Below, in pieces: positions 7,066-15,534 of a stretch of 36,473 nucleotides of DNA. The notes below the pieces were generated by a model that was not told where the DNA came from, made no database searches, and saw nothing but the letters and a program-made list of their open reading frames with translations. This stretch comes from Oscillibacter sp. Its GTDB lineage: Bacteria; Bacillota; Clostridia; Oscillospirales; Oscillospiraceae. How positions within the stretch are numbered: the first letter of the stretch is position 1; each line of letters starts with the position of its first letter. Both the position numbers and the translations under genes were made by a program. The DNA lies in assembly GCA_003487665.1 (NCBI GenBank), contig DNFA01000041.1, positions 32,489 through 68,961 of the forward strand, written 5' to 3'.

Positions 7066-7764
7066 CTATACCAGCGGCGCTTTCTTGATGCGGGCGAAGG
7101 CCCGCGGGAATTGGTTCGGCGTCGGCCGCACCTTCTCGATGCGGACGATGCGGTGTACCACGTCCGTCTCCGGCACCGGATAGTCCGTGCAGCCGGCCAG
7201 CTGCCCGCCCAGCTGGGCGATGGCGCTGCGGGCGGCGGCGATCTCCTCGTCGGTGGACGTGGACTTCATGGCGGCGAACAGGCCGCCCACCTTCACCAGC
7301 GGCAGCGTCAGCTCGCTGAGCACGTTCAGCTGTGCCACGGCGCGGGATGTGGCTATGTCGAACCGCTCACGGTGCCCGGCGGCGAATTCCTCCGCCCGTG
7401 CGTGGACGCAGACGACGTTTTTCAGCCCCAGCTGCTCGCAGACCTCCCGCAGGAAGTCCACCCGCTTGCCCAGACTGTCCAGCAGCGTGAACCGCGCCGA
7501 CGGCTCCAGTATGGCCAGCACCATGCCGGGGAACCCCGCGCCGGTGCCCACGTCGATGACGGTCTTACCCCGCATGTCCGCCTGCGCCAGCAGCGCGGCG
7601 CAGTCCAGCAGGTGCAGGGTGGCCACGTCCCGCTCCCCGGTGATGGCCGTCAGGTTCATGACCTTGTTCTTCTCCAGCAGCAGCGCGGCATAGCGCTCCA
7701 GCTGCGGCGCGGCGGCGGTATCCAGCCCCAGCGCCGTCAGTCCGGCGGTCAGGATATCCCTCAT
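7066..7764 (-). CDS. rsmG: 16S rRNA (guanine-527-N7)-methyltransferase
   Basis: This 232-residue SAM-dependent methyltransferase is RsmG/GidB, which makes m7G527 in the 530 loop of 16S rRNA. The family start NLTAITGERDVATLHLLDC, motif I DVGTGAGFPGMVLAI, and the RAVAQLNVLSELTLPLVKVGG block are all present. Its start overlaps the mscL stop by 4 bases (ATGA). In many bacteria rsmG lies close to parA/parB near the origin, which fits this window, although serS and mscL intervene here. Confidence 0.95.
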   Translation of the reverse strand: MRDILTAGLTALGLDTAAAPQLERYAALLLEKNKVMNLTAITGERDVATLHLLDCAALLAQADMRGKTVIDVGTGAGFPGMVLAILEPSARFTLLDSLGKRVDFLREVCEQLGLKNVVCVHARAEEFAAGHRERFDIATSRAVAQLNVLSELTLPLVKVGGLFAAMKSTSTDEEIAAARSAIAQLGGQLAGCTDYPVPETDVVHRIVRIEKVRPTPNQFPRAFARIKKAPLV

Positions 7765-8198
7765 TTCTGCTGCTCTTTCAGCAGGTCGCGGATCTCGGTG
7801 AGCAGCTCCTCGCTGGTGGGAGCCGGTTCTTCCTCCTCCTGCGGCTCCTCGTCCTTTTTGCCCAGCTTGTGCAGCTGGTTGATGGTCTTGACCATCAGGA
7901 AGATGACGAAGGCCACCAGAACAAAGTCGATGACCGTGCTCAGAAACGTGCCGATGCCCAGGGTAACAGCCTCGGTGACCACCTGGCCTGCCTCGTCCAG
8001 AACCTCCGGCTTCAGCACGATATTCAGCTGTCCCAGATCCACGCCGCCGATGAGCAGGCCGATCAGCGGCATGAACACATCGTTCACCAGAGAGGTGGTG
8101 ATCTTACCGAACGCGGTACCGATGATCACGCCGACGGCCATGTCCATTACGTTGCCGCGCATGGCGAATTCCTTGAATTCTGCAAAGAACTTCTTCAT
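7761..8198 (-). CDS. mscL: Large-conductance mechanosensitive channel
   Basis: This 145-residue protein has the MscL N-terminal helix MKKFFAEFKEFAMRGNVMDMAVGVIIG and the pore-lining AFGKITTSLVNDVFMPLIGLL (here described together; two adjacent family hallmarks). A periplasmic loop, a second membrane helix (VIDFVLVAFVIFLMV) and a charged C-terminal helix SEELLTEIRDLLKEQ follow. It opens under osmotic downshock to release solutes. It overlaps rsmG by 4 bases and lies 55 bases downstream of serS. That 55-base spacer is relatively AT-rich but shows no clear promoter. Confidence 0.95.
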   Translation of the reverse strand: MKKFFAEFKEFAMRGNVMDMAVGVIIGTAFGKITTSLVNDVFMPLIGLLIGGVDLGQLNIVLKPEVLDEAGQVVTEAVTLGIGTFLSTVIDFVLVAFVIFLMVKTINQLHKLGKKDEEPQEEEEPAPTSEELLTEIRDLLKEQQK

Positions 8199-8253
8199 TT
8201 GTGTTGTCTCCTATACTTGCGGTATAAAGTGCGCGCGATATTACAAGTTGCTA

Positions 8254-9576
8254 TCAGTGCAGCGGCACCAGACGCTCCTTGCCGCCCATGTAGGGCTGCA
8301 GAGCCTTGGGCACCAGCACGGAGCCGTCCGCCTGCAGGTTGTTCTCCAGCAGGGCGATGAGCATACGGGGCGGCGCCACCACGGTGTTGTTCAGGGTGTG
8401 GGGCAGATACAGCTTGCCGTCCTCGCCGCGGACGCGGATCTTCAGCCGACGCGCCTGCGCGTCGCCCAGATTGGAGCAGGAGCACACCTCGAAGTATTTC
8501 TGCTGCCGGGGCGACCACGCCTCGATGTCGCAGCTCTTGCACTTCAGGTCAGCCAGATCGCCGGAGCAGCACTCCAGCTGCCGCACGGGGATGTCCAGAC
8601 TGCGGAACAGCTCCACCGACCAGCGCCACATCTTCTCGTACCACGCCTTGGAGTCCTCCGGGCGGCAGACCACGATCATCTCCTGCTTTTCGAACTGGTG
8701 GATGCGGTACACGCCCCGCTCCTCGATGCCGTGGGCGCCCTTCTCCTTGCGGAAGCAGGGGGAGTAGGAGGTCAGGGTCTGGGGCAGCTTGTCCTCCGGC
8801 ACGATCTGGTCAATGAACTTGCCGATCATGGAGTGCTCGCTGGTGCCGATGAGGTAGAGATCCTCGCCCTCGATCTTGTACATCATGGCGTCCATGTCCG
8901 TCTGGGACATGACGCCCTCCACCACGTTGCCGTGGATCATGAACGGGGGGATACAGTAGGTGAAGCCTCTGTCGATCATGAAATCCCGGCCGTAGGCGGT
9001 GACGGCGGAGTGCAGCCGGGCGATGTCGCCCAGCAGGTAATAGAAGCCCTGACCGGACACGCGGGCGGCGGCGTCCATGTCGATGCCGTCAAAGCGCTCC
9101 ATGATGTCGGTGTGGTAGGGGATATCGAAATCCGGGGTTTTGGGCTCGCCGAACCGCTCCACCTCCACGTTGCAGCTGTCATCGGGGCCGATGGGCACCG
9201 ACTCGTCGATGATCTGGGGGATCACCAGCAGGAGCTTGTTCATGGCGGCCTCGGCGTTGGCCTTTTTCTCCTCCAGATGCGCCATGCGCTCGGCGTTGGC
9301 CTTCACCGCGGCGTTGTTGGCGTCGATCTCCGCCTGGATAGCGGCCTTTTCCGCCTCGTCCGCGCACTTCTTCAGCTTGCCGAACAGGGGGCCGTTGGCC
9401 TTGGACAGCTTGTTGCGCTCGGCCTTCAGCGTCTCGCCCTCGTTGATGGCGGCGCGGCGCTCCGCGTCCAGCGCGATGACCTCGTCCACCAGCGGCAGCT
9501 TGGCGTTCTGGAATTTCTTGCGGATGTTCTCCTTCACGATCTCCGGGTTCTCCCGGATAAACTTGATATCAAGCAT
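8254..9576 (-). CDS. serS: Seryl-tRNA synthetase
   Basis: This 440-residue class II synthetase charges tRNA(Ser), and tRNA(Sec) where present. The N-terminal antiparallel coiled-coil tRNA arm covers about residues 30-105 (ERRAAINEGETLKAERNKLS and onward). Motif 2 is seen in FRKEKGAHGIEERGVYRIHQF and motif 3 near TLNNTVVAPPRMLIALLEN, with both shortened here to the diagnostic blocks GIEERGVYRIHQF and PRMLIALLEN. AGAGGT 8 bases upstream supports the start at 9576. No clear promoter was found in the short AT-rich leader 9577-9640, which is followed by a repeat. Confidence 0.95.
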   Translation of the reverse strand: MLDIKFIRENPEIVKENIRKKFQNAKLPLVDEVIALDAERRAAINEGETLKAERNKLSKANGPLFGKLKKCADEAEKAAIQAEIDANNAAVKANAERMAHLEEKKANAEAAMNKLLLVIPQIIDESVPIGPDDSCNVEVERFGEPKTPDFDIPYHTDIMERFDGIDMDAAARVSGQGFYYLLGDIARLHSAVTAYGRDFMIDRGFTYCIPPFMIHGNVVEGVMSQTDMDAMMYKIEGEDLYLIGTSEHSMIGKFIDQIVPEDKLPQTLTSYSPCFRKEKGAHGIEERGVYRIHQFEKQEMIVVCRPEDSKAWYEKMWRWSVELFRSLDIPVRQLECCSGDLADLKCKSCDIEAWSPRQQKYFEVCSCSNLGDAQARRLKIRVRGEDGKLYLPHTLNNTVVAPPRMLIALLENNLQADGSVLVPKALQPYMGGKERLVPLH

Positions 9577-9645
9577 GGTTGCTTACCTCTTATATTGTAT
9601 TGGTTGGTTGTTCTGCCGAGCGCTGCGTTTGGCTCGGATATTCCC

Positions 9646-9717
9646 GTAGGGCGGGGCCCGCGTGCCCCGCCGTGATGAGAGCGCGTTTTGCGGCGGGACA
9701 CATGGGTCCCGCCCTAC
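9646..9717. repeat. 72-bp inverted pair of dispersed repeat family A
   Basis: Two family-A units face each other around a short, AT-richer centre, the same layout as at 3425-3494. The unit facing parB is nearly identical to the right-hand unit there. It fills most of the serS-parB gap. Confidence 0.8.
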
Positions 9718-9755
9718 AGCCGCTTATTCTTCCTGCGGCAGGGGGGAGGCGCGCC

Positions 9756-9771
9756 TGTTTCACGTGAAACG
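9756..9771. promoter_or_regulatory. parS centromere site (15/16 match)
   Basis: TGTTTCACGTGAAACG matches the universal parS palindrome TGTTTCACGTGAAACA except for the last base. It ends one base short of the parB stop codon, so it lies immediately 3' of parB. Confidence 0.9.
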
Positions 9772-9772
9772 C

Positions 9773-10639
9773 TTATTTCCTGCCCAGCTTTTCCAACGCC
9801 TCCAGCAGGGCGTTCAGATCGTCCGTGCCGTAGTATTCCAGCTCGATGCGTCCCTTTTTCTTGCCGTTGACGATGCGGCAGGGGCGACCCAGCTTTTCGC
9901 CCAGCTCCCGCGCCGCCTCCTCTACATAGTTGACGGACAGCGCGTCCGGCTGGGGCTTTTCCTTTTTCTCGGCGGTGAGCTTCTTCACCAGCAGCTCCGT
10001 CTGCCGCACCGACAGCGCATCCTTCACCACCGTTTCGGCGGCGGCCTGCTGCTGCCTGGCGCCCAGCGTCACCAGCGCCCGGGCGTGACCGGCGGACAGC
10101 CGTCCGTCCTCCACCATGGCGCGCACCGGCTCGGACAGCCCCAGCAGCCGCAGGGCGTTGGCCACGGCGGGACGGGACTTGCCCACCCGCTGGGCGCACT
10201 CGTCCTGGGTCATGCCGTACTGCTCCGTCAGCACCCGGTAGCCCTCGGCCTCCTCGATGGGGTTCAGGTCCTCCCGCTGGAGGTTTTCGATCATGGCCAG
10301 CTCCATGGCCTTGCGGTCGTCGGCCTCGATGACCACGGCGGGCACCTGTGTCAGCCCGGCCATCCGCGCCGCCCGCCACCGCCGTTCGCCGGCGATGATC
10401 TGATAATACCCGCTTTGCAGCTTTCGCACCGTCAGCGGCTGGATGATGCCGTGTACCCGGATGGAGTCCGCCAGATCGCTGAGCGCCTCCGGGTCGAAGC
10501 TCTTGCGGGGCTGGGTGGAGCAGCTCTCCACCTGACTGATGGGCAGCAGCAGGGAGGAGGCGCGTTCGTCCTTGGCGGCGATGACATCGTCGCCCAGCAG
10601 CGCGCTCAGTCCCTTGCCCAGACCTTTTGTATTTGCCAT
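9773..10639 (-). CDS. parB: Chromosome partitioning protein ParB (Spo0J)
   Basis: This 288-residue protein starts MANTKGLGKGLSALLGDD, the ParA-stimulating N-terminus of Spo0J/ParB. The CTPase/ParB domain has QPLTVRKLQSGYYQIIAGER, with GERRWRAA and ENLQREDLNPIEEA boxes. A helix-turn-helix with VGKSRPAVANALRLLGL follows, then a C-terminal dimerisation domain (about 225-288). ParB loads on parS, slides as a CTP clamp and helps load SMC. Its gene is 13 bases after parA and four parS sites lie within 2 kb. An AAAGGAG site precedes the start. Confidence 0.97.
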   Translation of the reverse strand: MANTKGLGKGLSALLGDDVIAAKDERASSLLLPISQVESCSTQPRKSFDPEALSDLADSIRVHGIIQPLTVRKLQSGYYQIIAGERRWRAARMAGLTQVPAVVIEADDRKAMELAMIENLQREDLNPIEEAEGYRVLTEQYGMTQDECAQRVGKSRPAVANALRLLGLSEPVRAMVEDGRLSAGHARALVTLGARQQQAAAETVVKDALSVRQTELLVKKLTAEKKEKPQPDALSVNYVEEAARELGEKLGRPCRIVNGKKKGRIELEYYGTDDLNALLEALEKLGRK

Positions 10640-10652
10640 ACTGCGTCTCCTT

Positions 10653-11411
10653 TCAGCAGTTGTTTTTCCGCAGAAATTCCGTCGCCAGCGCCGTGTACGC
10701 TTCCGCGCCCCGGCATGTCCGGTCGTAAGCGCCGATGGGCTTGCCGTGGCTGGGCGCTTCGCTGAGGCGCACGTTCCGGGGGATGACCACGCTGTACACC
10801 TTTCCGGCGAAGAAGCGCTTCAGCTCCTGCGCCACCTGGATGGACAGGTTCGTCCGCCCATCGTACATGGTCAGCAGCACGCCCTCGATCTCCAGACCGG
10901 GGTTCATGCTCCGCCGCACGATGCGCACGGTGTTCATCAGGTCGCTCAGACCCTCCAGCGCGTAATACTCGCCCTGCACCGGCACCAGCAGGCTGTTGGC
11001 GGCGCACAGTGCGTTCAGCGTCAGCAGCTCCAGCGAGGGCGGGCAGTCGATGAAGATGAAGTCGTACTTGTCCGCCACCTGCCGCAGCGCCGCCTTCAGC
11101 AGAAACTGCCGGTCATCCATGCTGATCAGCTCCACGCCCGCGCCCGCCAGCGCCTTGCTGCTGGGCAGCACGTCGCCATAGGGGGTGGAGACGATCACGG
11201 ACTCGGTAGACGCGCCGTTCATGATCACGTCGTACACGCCGTTGCTGGTGGACTTGTCCACGCCCATGCCGCTGGTGGCGTTGGCCTGCGGGTCAAAGTC
11301 GCACAGCAGCACTCTCTTGCCCGCTGCCTTCACGGCGGCGGCCAGATTCACGCAGGTGGTGGTTTTTCCCACGCCGCCCTTCTGATTCACGATCGCAACA
11401 ATTTTCGCCAC
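10653..11411 (-). CDS. parA: Chromosome partitioning ATPase ParA (Soj)
   Basis: This 252-residue deviant Walker ATPase has KGGVGKTT at residues 11-18, the FDPQANATSGMGV A' motif, and DFIFIDCPPSLELLTLNAL as Walker B. There is no N-terminal DNA-binding extension, so it is the Soj type that works with Spo0J in origin segregation and, in Bacillus, regulates DnaA. The start codon at 11411 is GTG, with GAGG about 9 bases upstream. It is cotranscribed with parB. Confidence 0.97.
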   Translation of the reverse strand: MAKIVAIVNQKGGVGKTTTCVNLAAAVKAAGKRVLLCDFDPQANATSGMGVDKSTSNGVYDVIMNGASTESVIVSTPYGDVLPSSKALAGAGVELISMDDRQFLLKAALRQVADKYDFIFIDCPPSLELLTLNALCAANSLLVPVQGEYYALEGLSDLMNTVRIVRRSMNPGLEIEGVLLTMYDGRTNLSIQVAQELKRFFAGKVYSVVIPRNVRLSEAPSHGKPIGAYDRTCRGAEAYTALATEFLRKNNC

Positions 11412-11446
11412 AGCAGATTCCTCTTTCTGTCTAAGTTCGATACCCT

Positions 11447-11476
11447 AGTATATACCACTTAACCGGTGGCTTGCAA
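11447..11476 (-). promoter_or_regulatory. Probable parAB promoter
   Basis: On the minus strand, TTGCAA (11476-11471) and TATACT (11452-11447) are 18 bases apart. The palindromic stretch CCACTTAACCGGTGG overlaps the spacer and could be an operator. The parS cluster starts about 25 bp further upstream. Confidence 0.65.
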
Positions 11477-11501
11477 GAGGGAAGCGCAAATTTTCCCGGA
11501 A

Positions 11502-11517
11502 TGTTTCACATGAAACA
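11502..11517. promoter_or_regulatory. parS-like site with one central change
   Basis: TGTTTCACATGAAACA differs from consensus parS by a single central base (CATG for CGTG). It lies upstream of the parA promoter, 40 bp from the next parS. Confidence 0.85.
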
Positions 11518-11541
11518 TTCCACGGCAAAGGGCAGCGCCCC

Positions 11542-11557
11542 TGTTTCACGTGAAACA
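11542..11557. promoter_or_regulatory. Consensus parS site
   Basis: TGTTTCACGTGAAACA is an exact match to parS. It is the middle of three sites spaced 40 and 39 bp apart. Confidence 0.97.
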
Positions 11558-11580
11558 GCCGCCTGAAAAAGTGATTCCCC

Positions 11581-11596
11581 TGTTTCACGTGAAACA
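11581..11596. promoter_or_regulatory. Consensus parS site inside a longer palindrome
   Basis: An exact parS is extended by CCCC and GGGG on its two sides, giving a 24-bp perfect palindrome (11577-11600). It lies just after the stop of the GH13 gene. Confidence 0.97.
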
Positions 11597-11606
11597 GGGG
11601 AATCGT

Positions 11607-13445
11607 TTACACCAATATCATGCCGTCCAGAGGGGGAAGCGTCACCCGCAGCACGCCGTCCTCGGTCAGGAACTGCTGCCCGGTCACGCCGTCCCGCGCC
11701 GTGGGCGCGTCCCACGACAGCACCAGCTCCACCGGCGCGTCACCGGCATTCAGCGCCGTCACGGTGCGCTCGCCGTCCGCCGCCCGCTCGATCACCAGAC
11801 AGCCGCCCTGGTTGCGTATGTACGCCAGCCGCCCCCGGCGCAGGCTCTCCCGCTGCCGCAGGTCGCCCAGCGTCCGGAAGAACGCCGTCAGCGCCGCGTC
11901 CTCGCCGCCCCAGGGGAACGTGCCCCGGTTCAGGGGATCCTCGAAGCCCTGCATCCCGGCCTCGTCGCCGTAGAACAGGGTAGGGGAGCCGGGGAAGCTG
12001 TACAGCAGCATGCCCGCCAGACGCAGCTTTGCCTTGCCACGCGCCAGCTCAGCAGGGGAGAGGCGGTAGTCCGCCCGCGCCTGCTTTGTCTCCGGCGTGT
12101 GCGCCGCGCCCAGCAGCGTCAGGATGCGGGGCGTGTCGTGGGTGCCCAGAAAGTTCATGGCGCCGTAAAAGGCCGCCGGGGGATAGTTTTCCCGTATCGT
12201 CTCCATGCTCTCCCGGAAGGCCGCCGCGTCGCCGCCGCCCAACCATTGCAGCAGCGCCGTGCGGAAGGGGTAGTTCATCAGACCGTGTGTCTCCCGCCCC
12301 AGCAGATACCGCCGCCGGTGGGAGTAGGCGATCTTGTTGCTGCCGTCCTCCCACACCTCGCCCAGCAGATAGCCGCCGGGCTTCTCCGCGTCCATGGCGC
12401 GGCGGATGCCCTCGATAAAGTCGCCGGGCAGCTCGTCCGCCACGTCCAGCCGCCAGCCGTCCGCGCCGCAGCGCAGCCAGTGCCGCACCACGCTGTCCTC
12501 GCCGCCGAAGATGAAGTCCCGGTAGTCCGGCTGCTCCTCGTTGACGGCGGGCAGCGTCCGCACGCCCCACCACGCGTCGTACTCCGACGGCCACGGGTGG
12601 AAGCTGTACCAGTGGTAATAGGGGGAGCTTTGGCTCTGCGCCGCGCCCAGGGAGGGATAGTACCCCTCGGCGTTGAAATAGCGGCTGTTGCTGCCGGTGT
12701 GGTTGAACACGCCGTCCAGTATCACCCGCATGCCCCGCTCATGCGCCCCGTCGCACAGGGCGCGGAAGTCCTCCTTGCTGCCCAGCAGCGGGTCGATGGC
12801 GCGGTAGTCCGCCGTGTCGTAGCGGTGGTTGCTGGCGGCCTCGAAAATGGGGTTCAGGTACAGGGTGGTCACGCCCAACCCGCGCAGATAGTCCAGCTTC
12901 TCCGTGATGCCCGCCAGCGAGCCGCCGAAGAAGTCCCGGTTGGTGATCTCGCCGTTGACCTCCGGCAGGAACACCGGCCGGTCGCCCCAGCTCTCGTGGA
13001 GCCAGCGCCGTCCCACCATGGAGGACACGTCCGGCATGGCCACCCGGCGGAACCGGTCGGGGAAGATCTGATAGGTGACGCCCTCGCCGAACCACTCAGG
13101 CGTGGCCGTGTCCTCGTACACCGTCAGCTGCCAGCGTATCAGCTTCTCCGGCGCGTCCTGCACGCCGTTTTTGCCGAACCAAACCAGATGGCCGTCGCCG
13201 TCCGTCAGTCGGAAGGCGTACCAGCACAGGTCGGCCTCCGCCGGGGCGGTGTATGTCCCGGCGAAGCCGCCCTCCGCCGGCGGCAGGGCGCACACGTCCT
13301 CTTTTCCGGCGAACTCCCGGTATACCAGCAGCTCGCAGCCGTAATACGTCTCGTCCTCCAGCGCGAAGCGGATGTCCGCAGAGCAGGCCGCCGCGCCGAA
13401 GGGGTCTTTATACCGCTTGTCTTTTGAATCAAATATAGGTCCCAT
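11607..13445 (-). CDS. Cytoplasmic GH13 alpha-glucan hydrolase (neopullulanase/maltogenic amylase-like)
   Basis: This 612-residue protein has an N-terminal beta-sandwich (about 1-125) followed by a GH13 TIM barrel starting at GVTYQIFPDRFRR. The catalytic set is complete: nucleophile Asp334 in GWRLDVADE, acid/base Glu363 in GEVWED, and Asp437 in LGTHDTPR; the DGVFNHTGSNS block is the first conserved region. A C-terminal beta domain ends the protein. There is no signal peptide, so it should act inside the cell on imported maltodextrins or cyclodextrins, or on glycogen. It is the last gene of the dut-maf-mre-mrdA strand, 36 bases after mrdA; GAGG at 13451-13454 supports the start. Exact specificity is not readable. 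Confidence 0.88.
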   Translation of the reverse strand: MGPIFDSKDKRYKDPFGAAACSADIRFALEDETYYGCELLVYREFAGKEDVCALPPAEGGFAGTYTAPAEADLCWYAFRLTDGDGHLVWFGKNGVQDAPEKLIRWQLTVYEDTATPEWFGEGVTYQIFPDRFRRVAMPDVSSMVGRRWLHESWGDRPVFLPEVNGEITNRDFFGGSLAGITEKLDYLRGLGVTTLYLNPIFEAASNHRYDTADYRAIDPLLGSKEDFRALCDGAHERGMRVILDGVFNHTGSNSRYFNAEGYYPSLGAAQSQSSPYYHWYSFHPWPSEYDAWWGVRTLPAVNEEQPDYRDFIFGGEDSVVRHWLRCGADGWRLDVADELPGDFIEGIRRAMDAEKPGGYLLGEVWEDGSNKIAYSHRRRYLLGRETHGLMNYPFRTALLQWLGGGDAAAFRESMETIRENYPPAAFYGAMNFLGTHDTPRILTLLGAAHTPETKQARADYRLSPAELARGKAKLRLAGMLLYSFPGSPTLFYGDEAGMQGFEDPLNRGTFPWGGEDAALTAFFRTLGDLRQRESLRRGRLAYIRNQGGCLVIERAADGERTVTALNAGDAPVELVLSWDAPTARDGVTGQQFLTEDGVLRVTLPPLDGMILV

Positions 13446-13481
13446 ACTGTCCTCATGCGCGCCGCCCGTGGGCGTGGCGCG

Positions 13482-15512
13482 TTACTGCAAAAGTGTGTTC
13501 TCGCCCAGCGAAGCGCTGCTGCCGCCCCGGGTGAACCACGCGTTGATGATGTCCACGGCGGCGTTGGCCAGCAGACTGCCGCTGCCGCCCTTCTCCACCA
13601 CGATGGCGATGGCGATCTCCGGATCGTCATATGGCGCGTAGGCCACGAAGGTGCCGTTGGCGATGTCCGTGCCCACCTGCGCCGAGCCGGTCTTGGCGCC
13701 CGCCTCCACCACGCAGCGGGAGAACGCGCCCTGCAGCGAGTCGTGGGTCAGGTCGTGCATGCCCTTTGTCACCGCCGCCATGGTGGATTCCGAGATGTGC
13801 ATCTCGTTCAGCGTCCCCTTGTCGTATACGTCGATAATACGAGAATTATCGTAAGATTTCACGTTTTTCAGAAGATGCGCCTCGTAATGCTCGCCGCCGG
13901 AAACCAGCGTGGCCACATAGTTGGCCAGCTGCAGGGGGGTGAACAGGTTGTAGGACTGTCCGATGGCCGCCGTGATGGTCTGGCCGTCCGTCCACTCCCG
14001 GTCGTGGGCTTCCGCCCACTCCGGCGAGGCCAGCACGCCGCTCTCGTCCCCGATCTCGATGCCGGTGTGCTGCCCCAGGCCGAAGGCCGTGGCGTATTCG
14101 TCCAGCTTCTTGATGCCCGTCAGTCGTCCCACCTCGTAGTAGAAGTAGTTGCAGGAATCCACGATGGCCTGGCTGACGTTGATGCGCCCGTGGGTGGTGC
14201 GCGCCTGCCGCCAGATCCAGCACATGGGCTGCGGGTCTTTATAATAGGTGTAGATACCCTTGTCCTGGATGATGGTGGTGGGGGTGATGATGCCCTCCTC
14301 CAGCGCCGCCACGGAGGTACACAGCTTGAAGGTGGAGCCGGGGGCGTAAATGCCCTGGGTGGCGCGGTTGAACATAGGCAGCCGCTCGTCGGCCGCCAGC
14401 TCCTCGTAGTTCTGGTTGAACGTCTCCAGATCGTAGGTGGGATAGCTGGCCAATGCCAGCACCTCGCCGGTGCCCACCTGCACCACGGCCACAGCGCCGC
14501 CGCGCTCGTTGCTGTCCTTGTCCACCATGCCCTGAATGGTGCTGGCCAGCGTGTCCTCCGCCACCTGCTGGAGGTCGATGTCGATGGTCAGCGCCACGGT
14601 GCCGCCGGGCTGGGGCTTGCGGGTGTACAGCTCGCCGGTGAGCTTGCCGTTTTCGTCGGTGGTGATGAGCCGTCTGCCGTCCACGCCGTGGAGATACTCC
14701 TCAAAGGCTTTCTCCACGCCGTCCTTGCCCACCAGATCGTTCATGGAGTAGCCCCGATCCGCGTAGCCCACATAGCCGGTCTTTTCGTCGCTGCGCCACT
14801 CCTCCTGCCATATAGCGCCCACGGTGCCCAGAATGTGCGCCGCCAGCTTGGTGTTGTATACCCGCGCCGCCGCCGTCTTGATGGTCACGCCCTCATAGTG
14901 CCCGTCGGTGATGCGGCTGATCAGCTCCGAGGACACGTCCTCGGCGAAGGTATAGCTGCTGCGCCCGTCCAGCTCATAGCGCACGCCGGCGATGAGCCGC
15001 GCCTGCGCCGTGGTATAGCGCTCATCGATGGCGTACAGCTCCCGCAGGGCGCCGATCAGCTCCGAGGCGGAGGCGTTCTCCGGCAGCTCGTTGTCCTTCA
15101 GATACTCCTGAAAGGCGTTGGAGCGGGCTGCGGTCTTCAGCTGGGGGATCACCCCCGTGGTCATGGGCAGGGTGTCGTTCCACGGCACGTCCAGCTCCTG
15201 ACACAGCTGGATCAGCCGCCATATAGCGTCGTTCAGCGCGCCGTCGTCCTTGCCGAAGGCGCTCTTGTCGAACACCAGCGTATAGGCCAGCCGGTTGCTG
15301 ACCAGTACCTTGCCGTTGCGGTCGGTGATAATGCCGCGGGAGGCCGTCACCGTCTCGCTGGCGGTGTTGCTGGTGATGGACTTCGCCCGGTTCTCGCTGC
15401 CGTGTACCACCTGCGCGTCGTACAGCACGGCGAAGAACAGCAGCAGGAAAGCGCCGAAAAAGGCCAGCAGCATATACACCCGCCGCCGGGCGGGGTGGGG
15501 GTTCTTCATCAT
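13482..15512 (-). CDS. mrdA: Penicillin-binding protein 2 (elongasome transpeptidase)
   Basis: This 676-residue class B PBP cross-links peptidoglycan during elongation. A basic N-terminus (KNPHPARRR) precedes one membrane helix (about 12-33), then a dimerisation domain that includes SRGIITDRNGKVLVSN. The transpeptidase domain has STFK (393-396, preceded by YAPG), SCN in VDSCNYFYYEVG, and KTGS near residue 620. The start at 15512 (or ATG 15509) was chosen because GGAGG at 15524-15528 precedes it; an in-frame ATG upstream at 15569 would run into mreD. It lies 22 bases after mreD, the usual order. C-terminally the protein is standard. Confidence 0.94.
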   Translation of the reverse strand: MMKNPHPARRRVYMLLAFFGAFLLLFFAVLYDAQVVHGSENRAKSITSNTASETVTASRGIITDRNGKVLVSNRLAYTLVFDKSAFGKDDGALNDAIWRLIQLCQELDVPWNDTLPMTTGVIPQLKTAARSNAFQEYLKDNELPENASASELIGALRELYAIDERYTTAQARLIAGVRYELDGRSSYTFAEDVSSELISRITDGHYEGVTIKTAAARVYNTKLAAHILGTVGAIWQEEWRSDEKTGYVGYADRGYSMNDLVGKDGVEKAFEEYLHGVDGRRLITTDENGKLTGELYTRKPQPGGTVALTIDIDLQQVAEDTLASTIQGMVDKDSNERGGAVAVVQVGTGEVLALASYPTYDLETFNQNYEELAADERLPMFNRATQGIYAPGSTFKLCTSVAALEEGIITPTTIIQDKGIYTYYKDPQPMCWIWRQARTTHGRINVSQAIVDSCNYFYYEVGRLTGIKKLDEYATAFGLGQHTGIEIGDESGVLASPEWAEAHDREWTDGQTITAAIGQSYNLFTPLQLANYVATLVSGGEHYEAHLLKNVKSYDNSRIIDVYDKGTLNEMHISESTMAAVTKGMHDLTHDSLQGAFSRCVVEAGAKTGSAQVGTDIANGTFVAYAPYDDPEIAIAIVVEKGGSGSLLANAAVDIINAWFTRGGSSASLGENTLLQ

Positions 15513-15534
15513 AGTTCCTTTCTCCTCCGAGGGT

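Noticed and set aside
6643..9675. A roughly 1010-codon plus-strand frame opposite rsmG, mscL and serS
   Set aside because: Three real minus-strand genes with family motifs occupy it; the plus frame has no motif or start signal.
11486..11500. Partial Noc-binding-site-like sequence TTTTCCCGGAA
   Set aside because: Only part of the known palindrome is present, so it is not called as a site.
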